From Sphingomonas telluris (GTDB lineage: Bacteria > Pseudomonadota > Alphaproteobacteria > Sphingomonadales > Sphingomonadaceae): 64,000 nt of DNA. Made by a program: the position numbers and the translations under genes. Location: NCBI RefSeq assembly GCF_022568775.1, contig NZ_JAKZHW010000001.1, positions 372,001-436,000 of the forward strand. The letters are read 5' to 3'. Positions 37,364-45,573 of the stretch are shown piece by piece (the stretch's first letter is position 1; the number at the start of each line of letters is the position of its first letter). The notes beneath the pieces are model-generated. The model was not told where the DNA came from. It saw only the letters and a list, made by a program, of their open reading frames with translations, and did not search any database.

Positions 37364-37615
37364 ATGAATTTCGACGACCAGATCCGCCGCTATTTTGGGA
37401 CGAGCAACCTCGAGGAGGTCGCGCCGGCCGCGTTCGAGGCCGGGATCGAGCACATGCTCGTCGATCTCGGCCTCACCAAGGACGCCGGCGAGCGCTTTGC
37501 CCTGTGGGCTCTCCTCCACACCTTGGGAGCATCCCCCGACCTCGATGCTGTCTTCGAGGACCCGCAAGAGCGTGAGGCCGCTCGCAACTTCATGGACCTG
37601 ATGCAGGATCTTTGA
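37364..37615 (+). CDS. Small conserved hypothetical protein
   Basis: 83 acidic residues, predicted all-helical (RFALWALLHTLGASPDLDAV). It follows the DUF1993 gene almost without a gap. No family recognised. Confidence 0.65.
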   Translation: MNFDDQIRRYFGTSNLEEVAPAAFEAGIEHMLVDLGLTKDAGERFALWALLHTLGASPDLDAVFEDPQEREAARNFMDLMQDL

Positions 37616-37688
37616 GGTCTGCAAAACGCAGAGTTCTTTCGAGTTCGAAGGCAATACGTATGAATATAGTACTGTTGCTGATGGCGAC

Positions 37689-37886
37689 ATGATCCGCCTG
37701 ACCAGCGTAGTCTTGGAGACGGGCGAAAATTTCGAACTGCGAGTGAACGAGGCCGGCCAGGTCCGCGGCGAGTTCGGCACGAAGAGCGTCAGCTTCCGCG
37801 TGAGCAAGAAAGTGCGCGACCGCGTCGCTGCGAGGCTGGCGAATGCCGATCGCCTCGCGCGCGGGGTCGAAGTCAGTACACGCTAA
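37689..37886 (+). CDS. Small hypothetical protein
   Basis: 65 residues, basic, with a beta-rich N-terminal half (LTSVVLETGENFELRV) and a helical end. GATGGCGAC precedes the ATG. No family recognised. Confidence 0.5.
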   Translation: MIRLTSVVLETGENFELRVNEAGQVRGEFGTKSVSFRVSKKVRDRVAARLANADRLARGVEVSTR

Positions 37887-37896
37887 GAAAGCAGGC

Positions 37897-37929
37897 AGGG
37901 ATGGCGGCGCAGCCGGCGCTGCCATCCCT
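37897..37929 (+). terminator. Hairpin after the 37.7-kb gene
   Basis: AGGGATGGCGGCGC at 37897-37910 pairs with GCGCTGCCATCCCT at 37916-37929 with one mismatch. No T-run follows. Confidence 0.5.
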
Positions 37930-38018
37930 CACATTGAATGACCAACGTGGAAGGTGATCACCCCGTCGATAACACTTACGAACTCAATCAATTGGCGGGC
38001 TGAGGGAGGCATCTCTAC

Positions 38019-38288
38019 ATGGCGTTCATGCCAATCCAAAACCACGCTCACGCCGTCGCCGAGTTCAAGCGGACCGTACTGATCATCGCCGTCGTCGGAG
38101 TGGTGATGGTGATCGGTGCGTTGACCTATTTGTCGCTCACCGGCGATCTCGAAAAGAACATGGTAATCGCTACGGTCGTGGGAGTGTTCTTCTCTGTGTT
38201 GCTTGGCTGCGGATTATTCGCTGCCGCATTTTTCAGCGACAAAAGCGGCCACGATCAAAACGTAACAGACGCGACCAAGACCGACTGA
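38019..38288 (+). CDS. Small two-span membrane protein
   Basis: 89 residues. A short amphipathic start is followed by two hydrophobic spans (VLIIAVVGVVMVIGALTYL and ATVVGVFFSVLLGCGLFAA) and an acidic C-terminal tail. GGAGG lies upstream of the ATG. The small membrane proteins of this type in sphingomonads have no known role. Confidence 0.7.
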   Translation: MAFMPIQNHAHAVAEFKRTVLIIAVVGVVMVIGALTYLSLTGDLEKNMVIATVVGVFFSVLLGCGLFAAAFFSDKSGHDQNVTDATKTD

Positions 38289-38307
38289 GATAGCCCCATT
38301 ATCGGGG

Positions 38308-38330
38308 TGTCCGCTTTTCATCCATTCCTG
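38308..38330 (-). repeat. Dispersed repeat unit
   Basis: TGTCCGCTTTTCATCCATTC is a reverse-strand unit of the family. A second unit lies at about 38748-38775 (ATCCGCTTTCCACCATTCCT). Confidence 0.5.
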
Positions 38331-38400
38331 CAACTGTCAGCCGGGGAGCTTCAGCAGCCCGCGGCCACCGGGCCCCGCGGAGCTTCTCTAAACGGGTTGC

Positions 38401-38631
38401 TCACTGCAGCGGCGAAGTCCCGATTGAGACAACCGACCTGCTAGCGAGGTCTCCATCGGCCTCCACGAGGATTTCGGCGCCGAAGAATGCCTTTCCCCGG
38501 CGCACCTCGTCCGATCCCATCGCGAGCGCGGCCTTGCGGCCCTGCTTCTTCGCGGCATCCAGGGACGGAAGATCGTGCTCTTCCCACGCGCTGAACTCGG
38601 AGTTTACGACAGTGACTCGGAATGTCGGCAT
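38401..38631 (-). CDS. DUF6894-like small protein
   Basis: 76 residues with a pattern (MPTFRVTVVN, then DLPSLDAAKKQGRKAALAMG) that resembles the small DUF6894 proteins common in alphaproteobacteria. The family assignment is from overall layout and is moderate. Confidence 0.6.
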   Translation of the reverse strand: MPTFRVTVVNSEFSAWEEHDLPSLDAAKKQGRKAALAMGSDEVRRGKAFFGAEILVEADGDLASRSVVSIGTSPLQ

Positions 38632-38898
38632 GAAGGCGAAGCGGGTGCGCGGACGCTTCGTTCCGCAACGTGATGTGGATTAGGTATTTGTGTCGAGTCC
38701 GGAACGACTGGGGCTAGTCGTCAGCGCGCTTGAGCTCGGCGGGCCGGACATATCCGCTTTCCACCATTCCTGCCAGTGGCCGCCGAGTTCAACTTCGACA
38801 TCAAAAGTGATATTGGGCGCGCAGCCGTACGCGACTCCGGCTCTACGAGACAAGAAACTGCGAGCGGACAGGGGCGACGATCTTCGTAGGAGGATGTC

Positions 38899-40083
38899 AT
38901 GCGCCTACGTTTCGACAGAGCGCGCTTGCGGACGGTGACGTGCGCCACCGCATTCGCTCTTGCGCTTCCCATTTCCACTCAAGCTCTTTGCCAGGCCGTC
39001 GCTCAGACTAACCTGACGACGGACGATCAGGTCTTCCTCACTAGCCTCGGCTACGAGCCGGCCGCGAACGTGGACGCCAACCTCATCAACCCCTGGGGCA
39101 TGAGCTATTCGAACACGAGCCCGTTCTGGATCTCGGATCAGGGTACGGCGAAGTCGACGCTCTACAACGGCGCCGGGGTTCCGCAGGCGCTCGTCGTGTC
39201 GATCCCCGGCAACGGCGGTCCGACGGGACAGGTGTTCAACGGGACGAACGACTTCCAGCTGACGACCAACAATCCGGCGCGGTTCATCTTCGCCAATCTC
39301 GACGGCAGCATCTCGGGCTGGAACCCGACGGTTAACCCCACCAATGCCCTTGTCGCCGTGCCCGCTTCGCAGGGAACGGTCTACACAGGCCTGGCCACCG
39401 GCAATAACGGCAGCGGGAATTTCCTCTACGCGGCGAACAATGCCGGAGGCTCGATCGACGTGTTCGACGCGAACTTCCAGCCTGCCACGCTGGGCGGGAG
39501 CTTTGTGGATCCAGGCCTGCCGGACGGCTATTCGCCGTTCAACGTCGCGAACGTCAATGGCACGCTTTACGTGACCTACGCGCTGGGAGGACCGGAGGCC
39601 GACGAACAGGCGCTTGGCACCGGCATCGTCGACAGGTTCACGACCGACGGTATCTTCCTCGACCGGTTCGTCACTGCGGACCTGACGAATAACGTCCTGT
39701 CGCCCTGGGGCGTCACACAGGCGCCCGGCAGCTGGGATGAGTTCGCGAATGCGATCCTGATTGGCAATTTCGCCGAGGAGGACGGCTTCATCAACGCGTT
39801 CGCGAGCGACGGAACCTACCTCGGCATGCTGATGGTCGGGTCCGATCCGTTCAACGTGCCTTATCTGTGGGCTTTGGGGACGCGGTCATCGACCTCCGGC
39901 TTTGACTCTAGCGCGGTCTTCTTCACCGCCGGCATCGGCGACGAGGAGCACGGCCTGTTCGGAAAGCTCAACTCGGTGCCGGAGCCCGGGACCTGGACGA
40001 CGATGCTGATGGGCTTCGGAGCGGTCGGCTTCGCGATGCGCCGGCGGAGGCGGCCGGAGACGACCTTGCGCCAGCTCGCGTGA
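38899..40083 (+). CDS. TIGR03118 family protein with PEP-CTERM-like tail
   Basis: 394 residues. A signal peptide is followed by beta-propeller-like repeats around FANLDGSISGW, LYAANNAGGSIDVFD, NGTLYVTYA and LIGNFAEEDGFINAF, as in TIGR03118. The C-terminus has VPEPGTWTTMLMGFG, one hydrophobic span and an arginine cluster, a PEP-CTERM sorting signal that exosortase cleaves and anchors. The start at 38899 (MRLRFDRAR) is acceptable. Confidence 0.85.
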   Translation: MRLRFDRARLRTVTCATAFALALPISTQALCQAVAQTNLTTDDQVFLTSLGYEPAANVDANLINPWGMSYSNTSPFWISDQGTAKSTLYNGAGVPQALVVSIPGNGGPTGQVFNGTNDFQLTTNNPARFIFANLDGSISGWNPTVNPTNALVAVPASQGTVYTGLATGNNGSGNFLYAANNAGGSIDVFDANFQPATLGGSFVDPGLPDGYSPFNVANVNGTLYVTYALGGPEADEQALGTGIVDRFTTDGIFLDRFVTADLTNNVLSPWGVTQAPGSWDEFANAILIGNFAEEDGFINAFASDGTYLGMLMVGSDPFNVPYLWALGTRSSTSGFDSSAVFFTAGIGDEEHGLFGKLNSVPEPGTWTTMLMGFGAVGFAMRRRRRPETTLRQLA

Positions 40084-40142
40084 GGATTGGAGCTCGGTAA
40101 CTACGCCGCGCAGGCGACTAGGCCCGCGCGGCGTATCTCTGC

Positions 40143-40622
40143 CTATCTGTCGAACTCGAGCACGTCCGTCGGCGCGCCCTTCATTCTGACCATATGCCGC
40201 TTGATCGTCAGGTGTTTCCCGTCAGGCGAAACCGTAGCCGTGGATTCGACCGACGGCTTGCCGTGAAGCTTGGAGCTGGCCTTCACCTCGCGCTCGCTGA
40301 CGACCTTAAGCGAGATGCTGTCGGCGTTGGGGTTCCCCACCATCGGGTACGATTTGCCGTCATAGCCCGCCGAATAGCTGAAGTTTAGTTCCTTACTGGC
40401 CGGGTCCTTGGAACTGGACTTCATCTTCACCTTGTCGCCCTCGACGCTGTAGGTCCGCGTCTCACTCTTCTCTTTCGCGGACGAGGCGAATTTCGACTTC
40501 GCCGCGTTGAGGTGCCAGGTCCCGTTCCACAGCTTGGCGTTCAGCTCCGCCGCGCTCGCGACTTGCGGCATGGCGAAAGCCAGGCTCGCTGCAACCAATG
40601 CGAATTTCGAAAGTCCATTCAT
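40143..40622 (-). CDS. Hypothetical secreted beta-rich protein
   Basis: 159 residues. A signal peptide (LAFAMPQVASA) is followed by a mature part with WNGTWHLNAAKSKF, a pattern of small lipocalin-like or calycin-like secreted proteins. The rest is alternating beta strands with many lysines. No closer family recognised. Confidence 0.65.
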   Translation of the reverse strand: MNGLSKFALVAASLAFAMPQVASAAELNAKLWNGTWHLNAAKSKFASSAKEKSETRTYSVEGDKVKMKSSSKDPASKELNFSYSAGYDGKSYPMVGNPNADSISLKVVSEREVKASSKLHGKPSVESTATVSPDGKHLTIKRHMVRMKGAPTDVLEFDR

Positions 40623-40724
40623 GGCCTTCTCCCCATATCCAGGACAGGCCGCCGCCCCCGACTCAAGGCGGTGACGGCGCGCTATACGCCTGTTGGCAGG
40701 CGCTGCGGAGTGGGCAGTTTCGGC

Positions 40725-41138
40725 CTAGTCCTCGTCGGACTTGGCGATGGCGTCGAGCCAGGCCTCGAGCGAGCAGCGCACGAGGTCCAGGCCTGAGTTA
40801 CGGCCCGCGAACTTCCGTCCGTCGAGCTCGATCTCGACCTCGATGGTGATCGGCAGCGCGCCTTCCTCGCCTGCGGTCCCGGAGCGGACGTTGTAGCTAA
40901 GCAGGTGCGGGCGAACGCCGACGATATGGCTCGCGGCGATGAAGGCCGCATCAAACGCGCCCGGTGCGGTGCCGATGTCGGTGACCCGGCCGCGAACGGG
41001 GTGCTCCAGCTCCAGGCGTGCAACCGGCCAGGCATCCTTCAGCACGGGCGAGCGGATATCGATCCGGCGCAGTTTCCAGTCGCGGACGTCCGGTTTGCCG
41101 AGGTCGGTTCGTTCATTCGTGATGGTCGCGTCGCTCAT
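40725..41138 (-). CDS. Stand-alone LeuA regulatory (dimerisation) domain protein
   Basis: 137 residues that correspond to the C-terminal allosteric domain of 2-isopropylmalate synthase. The shared pattern is APGAFDAAFIAA, LLSYNVRSGTAGEE, EIELDGRKFAGRNSG and LVRCSLEAWLDAI. The catalytic TIM barrel is absent. A free-standing regulatory domain could bind leucine or a relative and regulate or associate with LeuA in trans. It is divergent from cysE. Confidence 0.75.
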   Translation of the reverse strand: MSDATITNERTDLGKPDVRDWKLRRIDIRSPVLKDAWPVARLELEHPVRGRVTDIGTAPGAFDAAFIAASHIVGVRPHLLSYNVRSGTAGEEGALPITIEVEIELDGRKFAGRNSGLDLVRCSLEAWLDAIAKSDED

Positions 41139-41295
41139 TCATTCTGCCTTCCGGGGAAGCCGCGTCATCGTACGCCAACGGTCGCGCCGAACGAAGCCCA
41201 AACCGGCGCGCGCGCCTCATCCCAAGGCCAGCGCGTGAACCTTTGTCGCCCAATAAGCTTTCAATCGCGGCCCGGCGGACCTAAATTGTCCCGCG

Positions 41296-42003
41296 GTGGA
41301 AGAGAAACAGATCGAGGTAGCCCCCGGGTTCCTGTCCTACCTGGACTCGGTGAAGGCACGTGACCCGGCAGCGCGGTCGCGGTGGGAAGTCCTGCTCTAT
41401 CCGGGCGTGATCGCGCTCGGTTTTCATCGCATCGGCCATTGGCTGTGGGGCGGCGAGCTCTACTTCCTGGCGCGTCTGGTGAACCATATCGCGCGCTTCC
41501 TGACGGCAATCGACATTCACCCCGGCGCCAAGATCGGCCGCAACTTCTTCATCGACCATGGGTTCACCGTCATCGGCGAGACCGCCGAGATCGGCGACGA
41601 CGTCACGATCTACCAGAACGTGACGCTGGGCGGCACGAACCCGTCCACAGGGATCGGCGGCAAGCGCCATCCGACCATCCGCGACGGCGTGGTCATCGGA
41701 TCCGGAGCGCAGGTGCTCGGCCCGATTGAGGTGGGCCAGGGGGCCAAGGTCGGCGCCAATTCCGTCGTAACGAAGGACGTTGCCCCCGGAGCCACTGTCG
41801 TGGGCATTCCCGCGCGGCCGGTGCCGGTCGACACGGTCCACTACAGCCCCGGCTTCGTCGCCTATGGCACACCCTGCGGCGAGGATTGCGATCCGGGCCG
41901 CGCGCGCCTGGTGGAGCTCGAGGAGCAGATCGAAGAGCTTCGTAACGAGATCAGGACGCTGAAGGCTGCGCGGCAGCCGGCGCCCAAGGCGAAAAGCGCT
42001 TGA
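41296..42003 (+). CDS. cysE: Serine O-acetyltransferase (EpsC type)
   Basis: Makes O-acetylserine, the precursor of cysteine. The 235 residues contain an N-terminal helical part with RIGHWLW and a left-handed beta-helix of hexapeptide repeats ([35 protein letters not shown]). The catalytic HPGAKIG and DHG histidines are present. A coiled C-terminal tail is rich in Glu and Arg. The start is GTG at 41296. The DUF2794 gene overlaps its stop by 4 bases. Confidence 0.92.
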   Translation: MEEKQIEVAPGFLSYLDSVKARDPAARSRWEVLLYPGVIALGFHRIGHWLWGGELYFLARLVNHIARFLTAIDIHPGAKIGRNFFIDHGFTVIGETAEIGDDVTIYQNVTLGGTNPSTGIGGKRHPTIRDGVVIGSGAQVLGPIEVGQGAKVGANSVVTKDVAPGATVVGIPARPVPVDTVHYSPGFVAYGTPCGEDCDPGRARLVELEEQIEELRNEIRTLKAARQPAPKAKSA

Positions 42004-42344
42004 GCGTCATCGCGCCGTTCCCAAACGGCAGGGACCGGCGCGCGATTGCTACTTTCGACCGTCGCGAACTCAATCGCATCCTGGACCTCTACGGCCGGAT
42101 GGTCGCCGCCGGTCACTGGCGCGACTATGCGATCAGGCTCAGTCCGGACCTTGCGGTTTTCGCCGCCTATCGCCGAACCTCTGAACGCCCCGAGGTGCGC
42201 ATAGAAAAACGCCCCGAGCTGCGGACGAAGCAGGGGGCGTTTGCCTTGGTCAGCGAGCACGGCATCGTGCTCAAGCGGGGTCACGAACTCGCGAACATCC
42301 TTGCCCCGCTCGAGCGCCGGCTCATGCGGCTGGTTGAGGAATAG
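42000..42344 (+). CDS. DUF2794 domain protein
   Basis: 114 residues. It contains [20 protein letters not shown] and a [18 protein letters not shown] block, the signature of DUF2794. The start is a TTG overlapping the cysE stop, so translation is probably coupled. Function unknown; conserved in alphaproteobacteria. Confidence 0.88.
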   Translation: MSVIAPFPNGRDRRAIATFDRRELNRILDLYGRMVAAGHWRDYAIRLSPDLAVFAAYRRTSERPEVRIEKRPELRTKQGAFALVSEHGIVLKRGHELANILAPLERRLMRLVEE

Positions 42345-43425
42345 ACCTCCGATCGATCAGCGGCAGGCGAGCCCGCAGACTCTCCGGCAGCGGACGGACG
42401 ACCAGCACCCGGGCCTGGTGCCAGAAGGCCGAGAGCATCAGCAGCGCGGAGCCGATGACCAAGGCGGTCAGCGCGACGTTCAGCTCGACCGCTCCAAATC
42501 GCTCGAACAGCTGGTTTAGCGCGAACAGCACGTAGGCGAGCGCCGACACCAGCAATGCGCGACGGTCGATGGCCAGAGCGGTCAGACCAATGACGACATA
42601 GAGCAGAATCACGACGAGGCCCTCGCCGATCGTGGCGTTGCCATCGTTGAGGCCGAGCAGGCTGAAGATCGGATGCACGATCATCGGTGCCGCAAGCAGG
42701 TGGAGCCAGAAAGCGACGTCCGAGCGGCGCGTGAGGCGTGCACGGTCGGAGCTGTCCCACCACATGGCGAAGAGGAACGTGCCGATGCCGAGCAGCAGCA
42801 CGAAGCCGAGGACCAGGTTCTTGGCCTGCTCGACGTTCTCGCCAAGCACGGCGATCAGAAGCGCGACGGCGATGCCGGCGACGGAAGCCGCGCCCGCAGC
42901 AACCGTGATTGGCACGCGGAAGGTTCTCCAGTGCAGCCAGGCGGCGATGGCTGCGATGGCTGCCGACGCCGCGCCGACGATCGCCGCGACTTGCGGATTG
43001 TTCTCGAGGGCGGCGGGGCCAATGGCAAGTGCCAGGACCATCCCCGCGGTCGCGAGGACACCGAAAACGAAGGACAGCAGCAGGAGTATGGAGGGCAATG
43101 CCATCCGCCTCTTCGCCGTGAAGAAGAGGGCGAGGCCCCAGCTGGTTGCCGCAACGAGCAGCGGCGCCAGGAACGATGGACCATCTTCCAAGACCAGACC
43201 GCTGTGCTGGCCGATCCACTGACCGATGAATCCCACCGCGAAAAGCATGATGGCCGCCGCGATGGACACGAAGATGTCGTTGAAGCCGGTGATGAGCCTG
43301 AACTGCTCTTCGTCCGGCGTCGGAAGATGCCGCTGGGTTTCGATATGAGCGCGCAATGCGGTGGCAGCTTCGGGGCTGATTGCACCCGCGGCGACCGCCT
43401 CGTCGATCTCGGTTTGACTGTACAT
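42322..43425 (-). CDS. Polytopic membrane protein, DUF2157-like
   Basis: 367 residues. The N-terminal segment (EIDEAVAAGAISPEAATAL) resembles the helical head of DUF2157 proteins. About ten hydrophobic spans follow. No catalytic or transport motifs are evident. The 3' end overlaps the DUF2794 gene by 23 bases tail to tail. Confidence 0.7.
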   Translation of the reverse strand: MYSQTEIDEAVAAGAISPEAATALRAHIETQRHLPTPDEEQFRLITGFNDIFVSIAAAIMLFAVGFIGQWIGQHSGLVLEDGPSFLAPLLVAATSWGLALFFTAKRRMALPSILLLLSFVFGVLATAGMVLALAIGPAALENNPQVAAIVGAASAAIAAIAAWLHWRTFRVPITVAAGAASVAGIAVALLIAVLGENVEQAKNLVLGFVLLLGIGTFLFAMWWDSSDRARLTRRSDVAFWLHLLAAPMIVHPIFSLLGLNDGNATIGEGLVVILLYVVIGLTALAIDRRALLVSALAYVLFALNQLFERFGAVELNVALTALVIGSALLMLSAFWHQARVLVVRPLPESLRARLPLIDRRSIPQPAA

Positions 43426-43555
43426 GCCTGTGCTCCCTGAACCGGCAGATGTACGCGTGGTGTATTACTGTGTCAATACAGTGGAAACGAGGCACCTACC
43501 GGAAAGCCCGCGAAGCGGGTGCTGCGCGGGCTCGGATCAGACGATTGTGTTCTGA

Positions 43556-43972
43556 CTAAGGGCTGACCGGAAGGTCGATATGCCCGTTGTCGTTGTCCTT
43601 GGTGAGAACGACGGCAGCGATGGCGGCAATCGCGGCGAGGCCAAGGAACAGCGGCCAGATGGCCGCGCCACTGCTGGCGACGACCGGCGCTGCCGGCGGA
43701 ATGACTTCGGTGCTGGCCGGCGCGGGCGGCGGCGGAGCGTCGACGGCCGGAAGCACGCAGCCTCCGGCGGCACCCTGGGCCGCAACTGCAGCACCTGCGG
43801 CGGCAGCGGCCTGCGCACCAGCAGCGCAAACGGCTGCGCGAGACTCTGCCGTTCCGAAGACGCTGAGGGCCACGAGGGGATCGACAGTGCGCGGTGCAGC
43901 GGTAGCAGCCGAGCTCAGAAGCATCGACGCTGCGAGAAATGCCGCTGTGTAGTTCCGGAACCCAACCTTCAC
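43556..43972 (-). CDS. Secreted Ala/Pro-rich protein with C-terminal membrane span
   Basis: 138 residues from the GTG at 43972, which has AGGAG 7 bases upstream; an in-frame start at 44077 is unlikely. A signal peptide (AASMLLSSAATAA) precedes an Ala-rich middle with a Pro-rich linker (APPPPAPAS). One membrane span (WPLFLGLAAIAAIAAVVL) then leads to a short acidic tail. No family recognised. Confidence 0.6.
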   Translation of the reverse strand: MKVGFRNYTAAFLAASMLLSSAATAAPRTVDPLVALSVFGTAESRAAVCAAGAQAAAAAGAAVAAQGAAGGCVLPAVDAPPPPAPASTEVIPPAAPVVASSGAAIWPLFLGLAAIAAIAAVVLTKDNDNGHIDLPVSP

Positions 43973-44213
43973 GGCGATTCTCCTGCGACACCTGTCCGGT
44001 GTGGACACTACTTGCACCGCAATGGATGAAACGCAAGTTACCAGCGAGGGTTGCCGAGCAGGACGGGCTTTTTGCAAGGTCAGCAGTTGGATCCCTAAGG
44101 CCTTGAAGCCGTGGTTGTTTTGGCGCGCGCTCCTGGTGAATCGCCGATGCCGGCAAACTTGTTGTCAGGCCGGTCGACCGGCTCCACTTCATCCGGTACG
44201 GAGCGTATGCTCC

Positions 44214-44615
44214 ATGCTCGACGCGATCGACCGAGGCGAGAACCCAACGGTGCTCGGGGACGGGTCGGAAGCGTTCGACTTCGTCGCGGTCGAGGATTGC
44301 GGGCTGGCGAACGTGCGGGCGATGCAGGCCGATGCGACCGACCGCTTCTACAATGTCGGCACCGGGCGGCGCACGTCGCTGAAAGAGCTTGCCGAGCTTC
44401 TGATCGAGCTCACCGGCACGACCCGCCAGGTCCAGTACGCACCGCGAAGCTCCGCGACCCTGGTTCGCAACCGCATCGGCTGCCCGAAGCGCGCGGCCGA
44501 TGAGATCGGCTTTGTCGCCGAAGTGCCGCTCCGTGAGGGCCTGCAGCGGCTCATCGCCTGGCGGGCATCGCACAAGGGGGAGGTGGACGCGCGGCGCCAG
44601 GCGGCGGCTGCATGA
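44214..44615 (+). pseudogene. 5'-truncated NAD-dependent sugar epimerase/dehydratase
   Basis: The frame from the ATG at 44214 encodes the C-terminal part of an extended SDR sugar epimerase: SMLDAIDRGENPTVLGDGSE, FVAVEDCGLANV and FYNVGTGRRTSLKELAEL. The Rossmann domain with the GxxGxxG motif and the YxxxK pair is missing, and upstream codons in this frame do not look like an epimerase. It is most likely inactive. It overlaps the methyltransferase start by 4 bases (ATGA), the remains of an operon. Confidence 0.75.
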
Positions 44616-45568
44616 AGGCTGCGCCGGAGCGGCTATTCGCGAGGGACGTGCCGTTCCGCGATGGTATCTGGGATGCTTCCCATGCCGGCGACCACGCCGA
44701 GGAAGTGCAGACCAAGGCGGCCTTCTCGGAAAAATGGGGCTCGCTGGAGCAGGATCCGGAGGACACCGAGGGCTGGAAGCAGTTCCAGTACGAATGGTAC
44801 CTGCGCTGCTACGGCTATGCGAACGAAGCCGAGTTCGCAGACTTCCTGCGCAGCCGCAGGGTGATCCTCGATGCGGGCTGCGGGCCGGGATACAAAGCCG
44901 CCTGGTTCGCTCGGCTGGCGCCGGATACGACCGTCGTCGCGATGGACCTCACCGACGCGGCAGTGCTCGCCGGAAAGCGCTACGGGCATCTGCCGAACCT
45001 CATCGCGGTGCAGGGCGACATCGCCACTACGCCGTTCGCGGATGGCGTATTCGACTTCATCAGCTGCGACCAGGTGCTTCACCACACCAAGTCCCCGCCG
45101 GACACGGTCGAGGAGTTCGCGCGGATCCTGGCGGCCGCCGGCAACCTCAACACCTACGTCTATGCGAAGAAGGCGCTGCCTCGCGAGCTGCTCGACGAGC
45201 ATCTCCGCAGCTATTCGCAGCAGCTCTCCAAGGACGAAATCTGGGCGCTGGCGGACCAGCTGACACAGCTTGGGAAGACCCTGTCGGAGCTGAATGCCGA
45301 GATAGAGGTCCCAGACATGCCCGCTCTCGGCATCAAGGGCGGGAGGCAAGACCTGCAGCGCTTTATCTACTGGAATTTCGTGAAGTGCTTCTGGAACCCC
45401 GAGCATGGGTTCGAAGCGTCGAAGATGATCAACTTCGACTGGTACTCGCCGTCGCTGGCGTTTCGGTATTCGCGCGAGGAGTTCGTCGACATGCTCGCCG
45501 GCGCAGGCTTTCGGCCCGAGTTCCTGCACTCCGAAGAAGCGTGCCACACGGGCCGGTTCGTGAAGTAA
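44612..45568 (+). CDS. Class I SAM-dependent methyltransferase
   Basis: 318 residues. The Rossmann domain has VILDAGCGPGYKAAWFA, VVAMDLTDAA, and DVFD-like FDFISCDQVLHH. A C-terminal extension of about 100 residues is typical of polysaccharide-biosynthesis methyltransferases. It precedes an AsnB-type gene by 5 bases and follows the truncated epimerase, so it probably acts on a surface sugar. Confidence 0.85.
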   Translation: MKAAPERLFARDVPFRDGIWDASHAGDHAEEVQTKAAFSEKWGSLEQDPEDTEGWKQFQYEWYLRCYGYANEAEFADFLRSRRVILDAGCGPGYKAAWFARLAPDTTVVAMDLTDAAVLAGKRYGHLPNLIAVQGDIATTPFADGVFDFISCDQVLHHTKSPPDTVEEFARILAAAGNLNTYVYAKKALPRELLDEHLRSYSQQLSKDEIWALADQLTQLGKTLSELNAEIEVPDMPALGIKGGRQDLQRFIYWNFVKCFWNPEHGFEASKMINFDWYSPSLAFRYSREEFVDMLAGAGFRPEFLHSEEACHTGRFVK

Positions 45569-45573
45569 CGGCA

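Noticed and set aside
44500..45573. Long N-terminal extension of the AsnB frame
   Set aside because: It is the out-of-frame shadow of the methyltransferase. AsnB must start with MCGIAG so that Cys2 is exposed.
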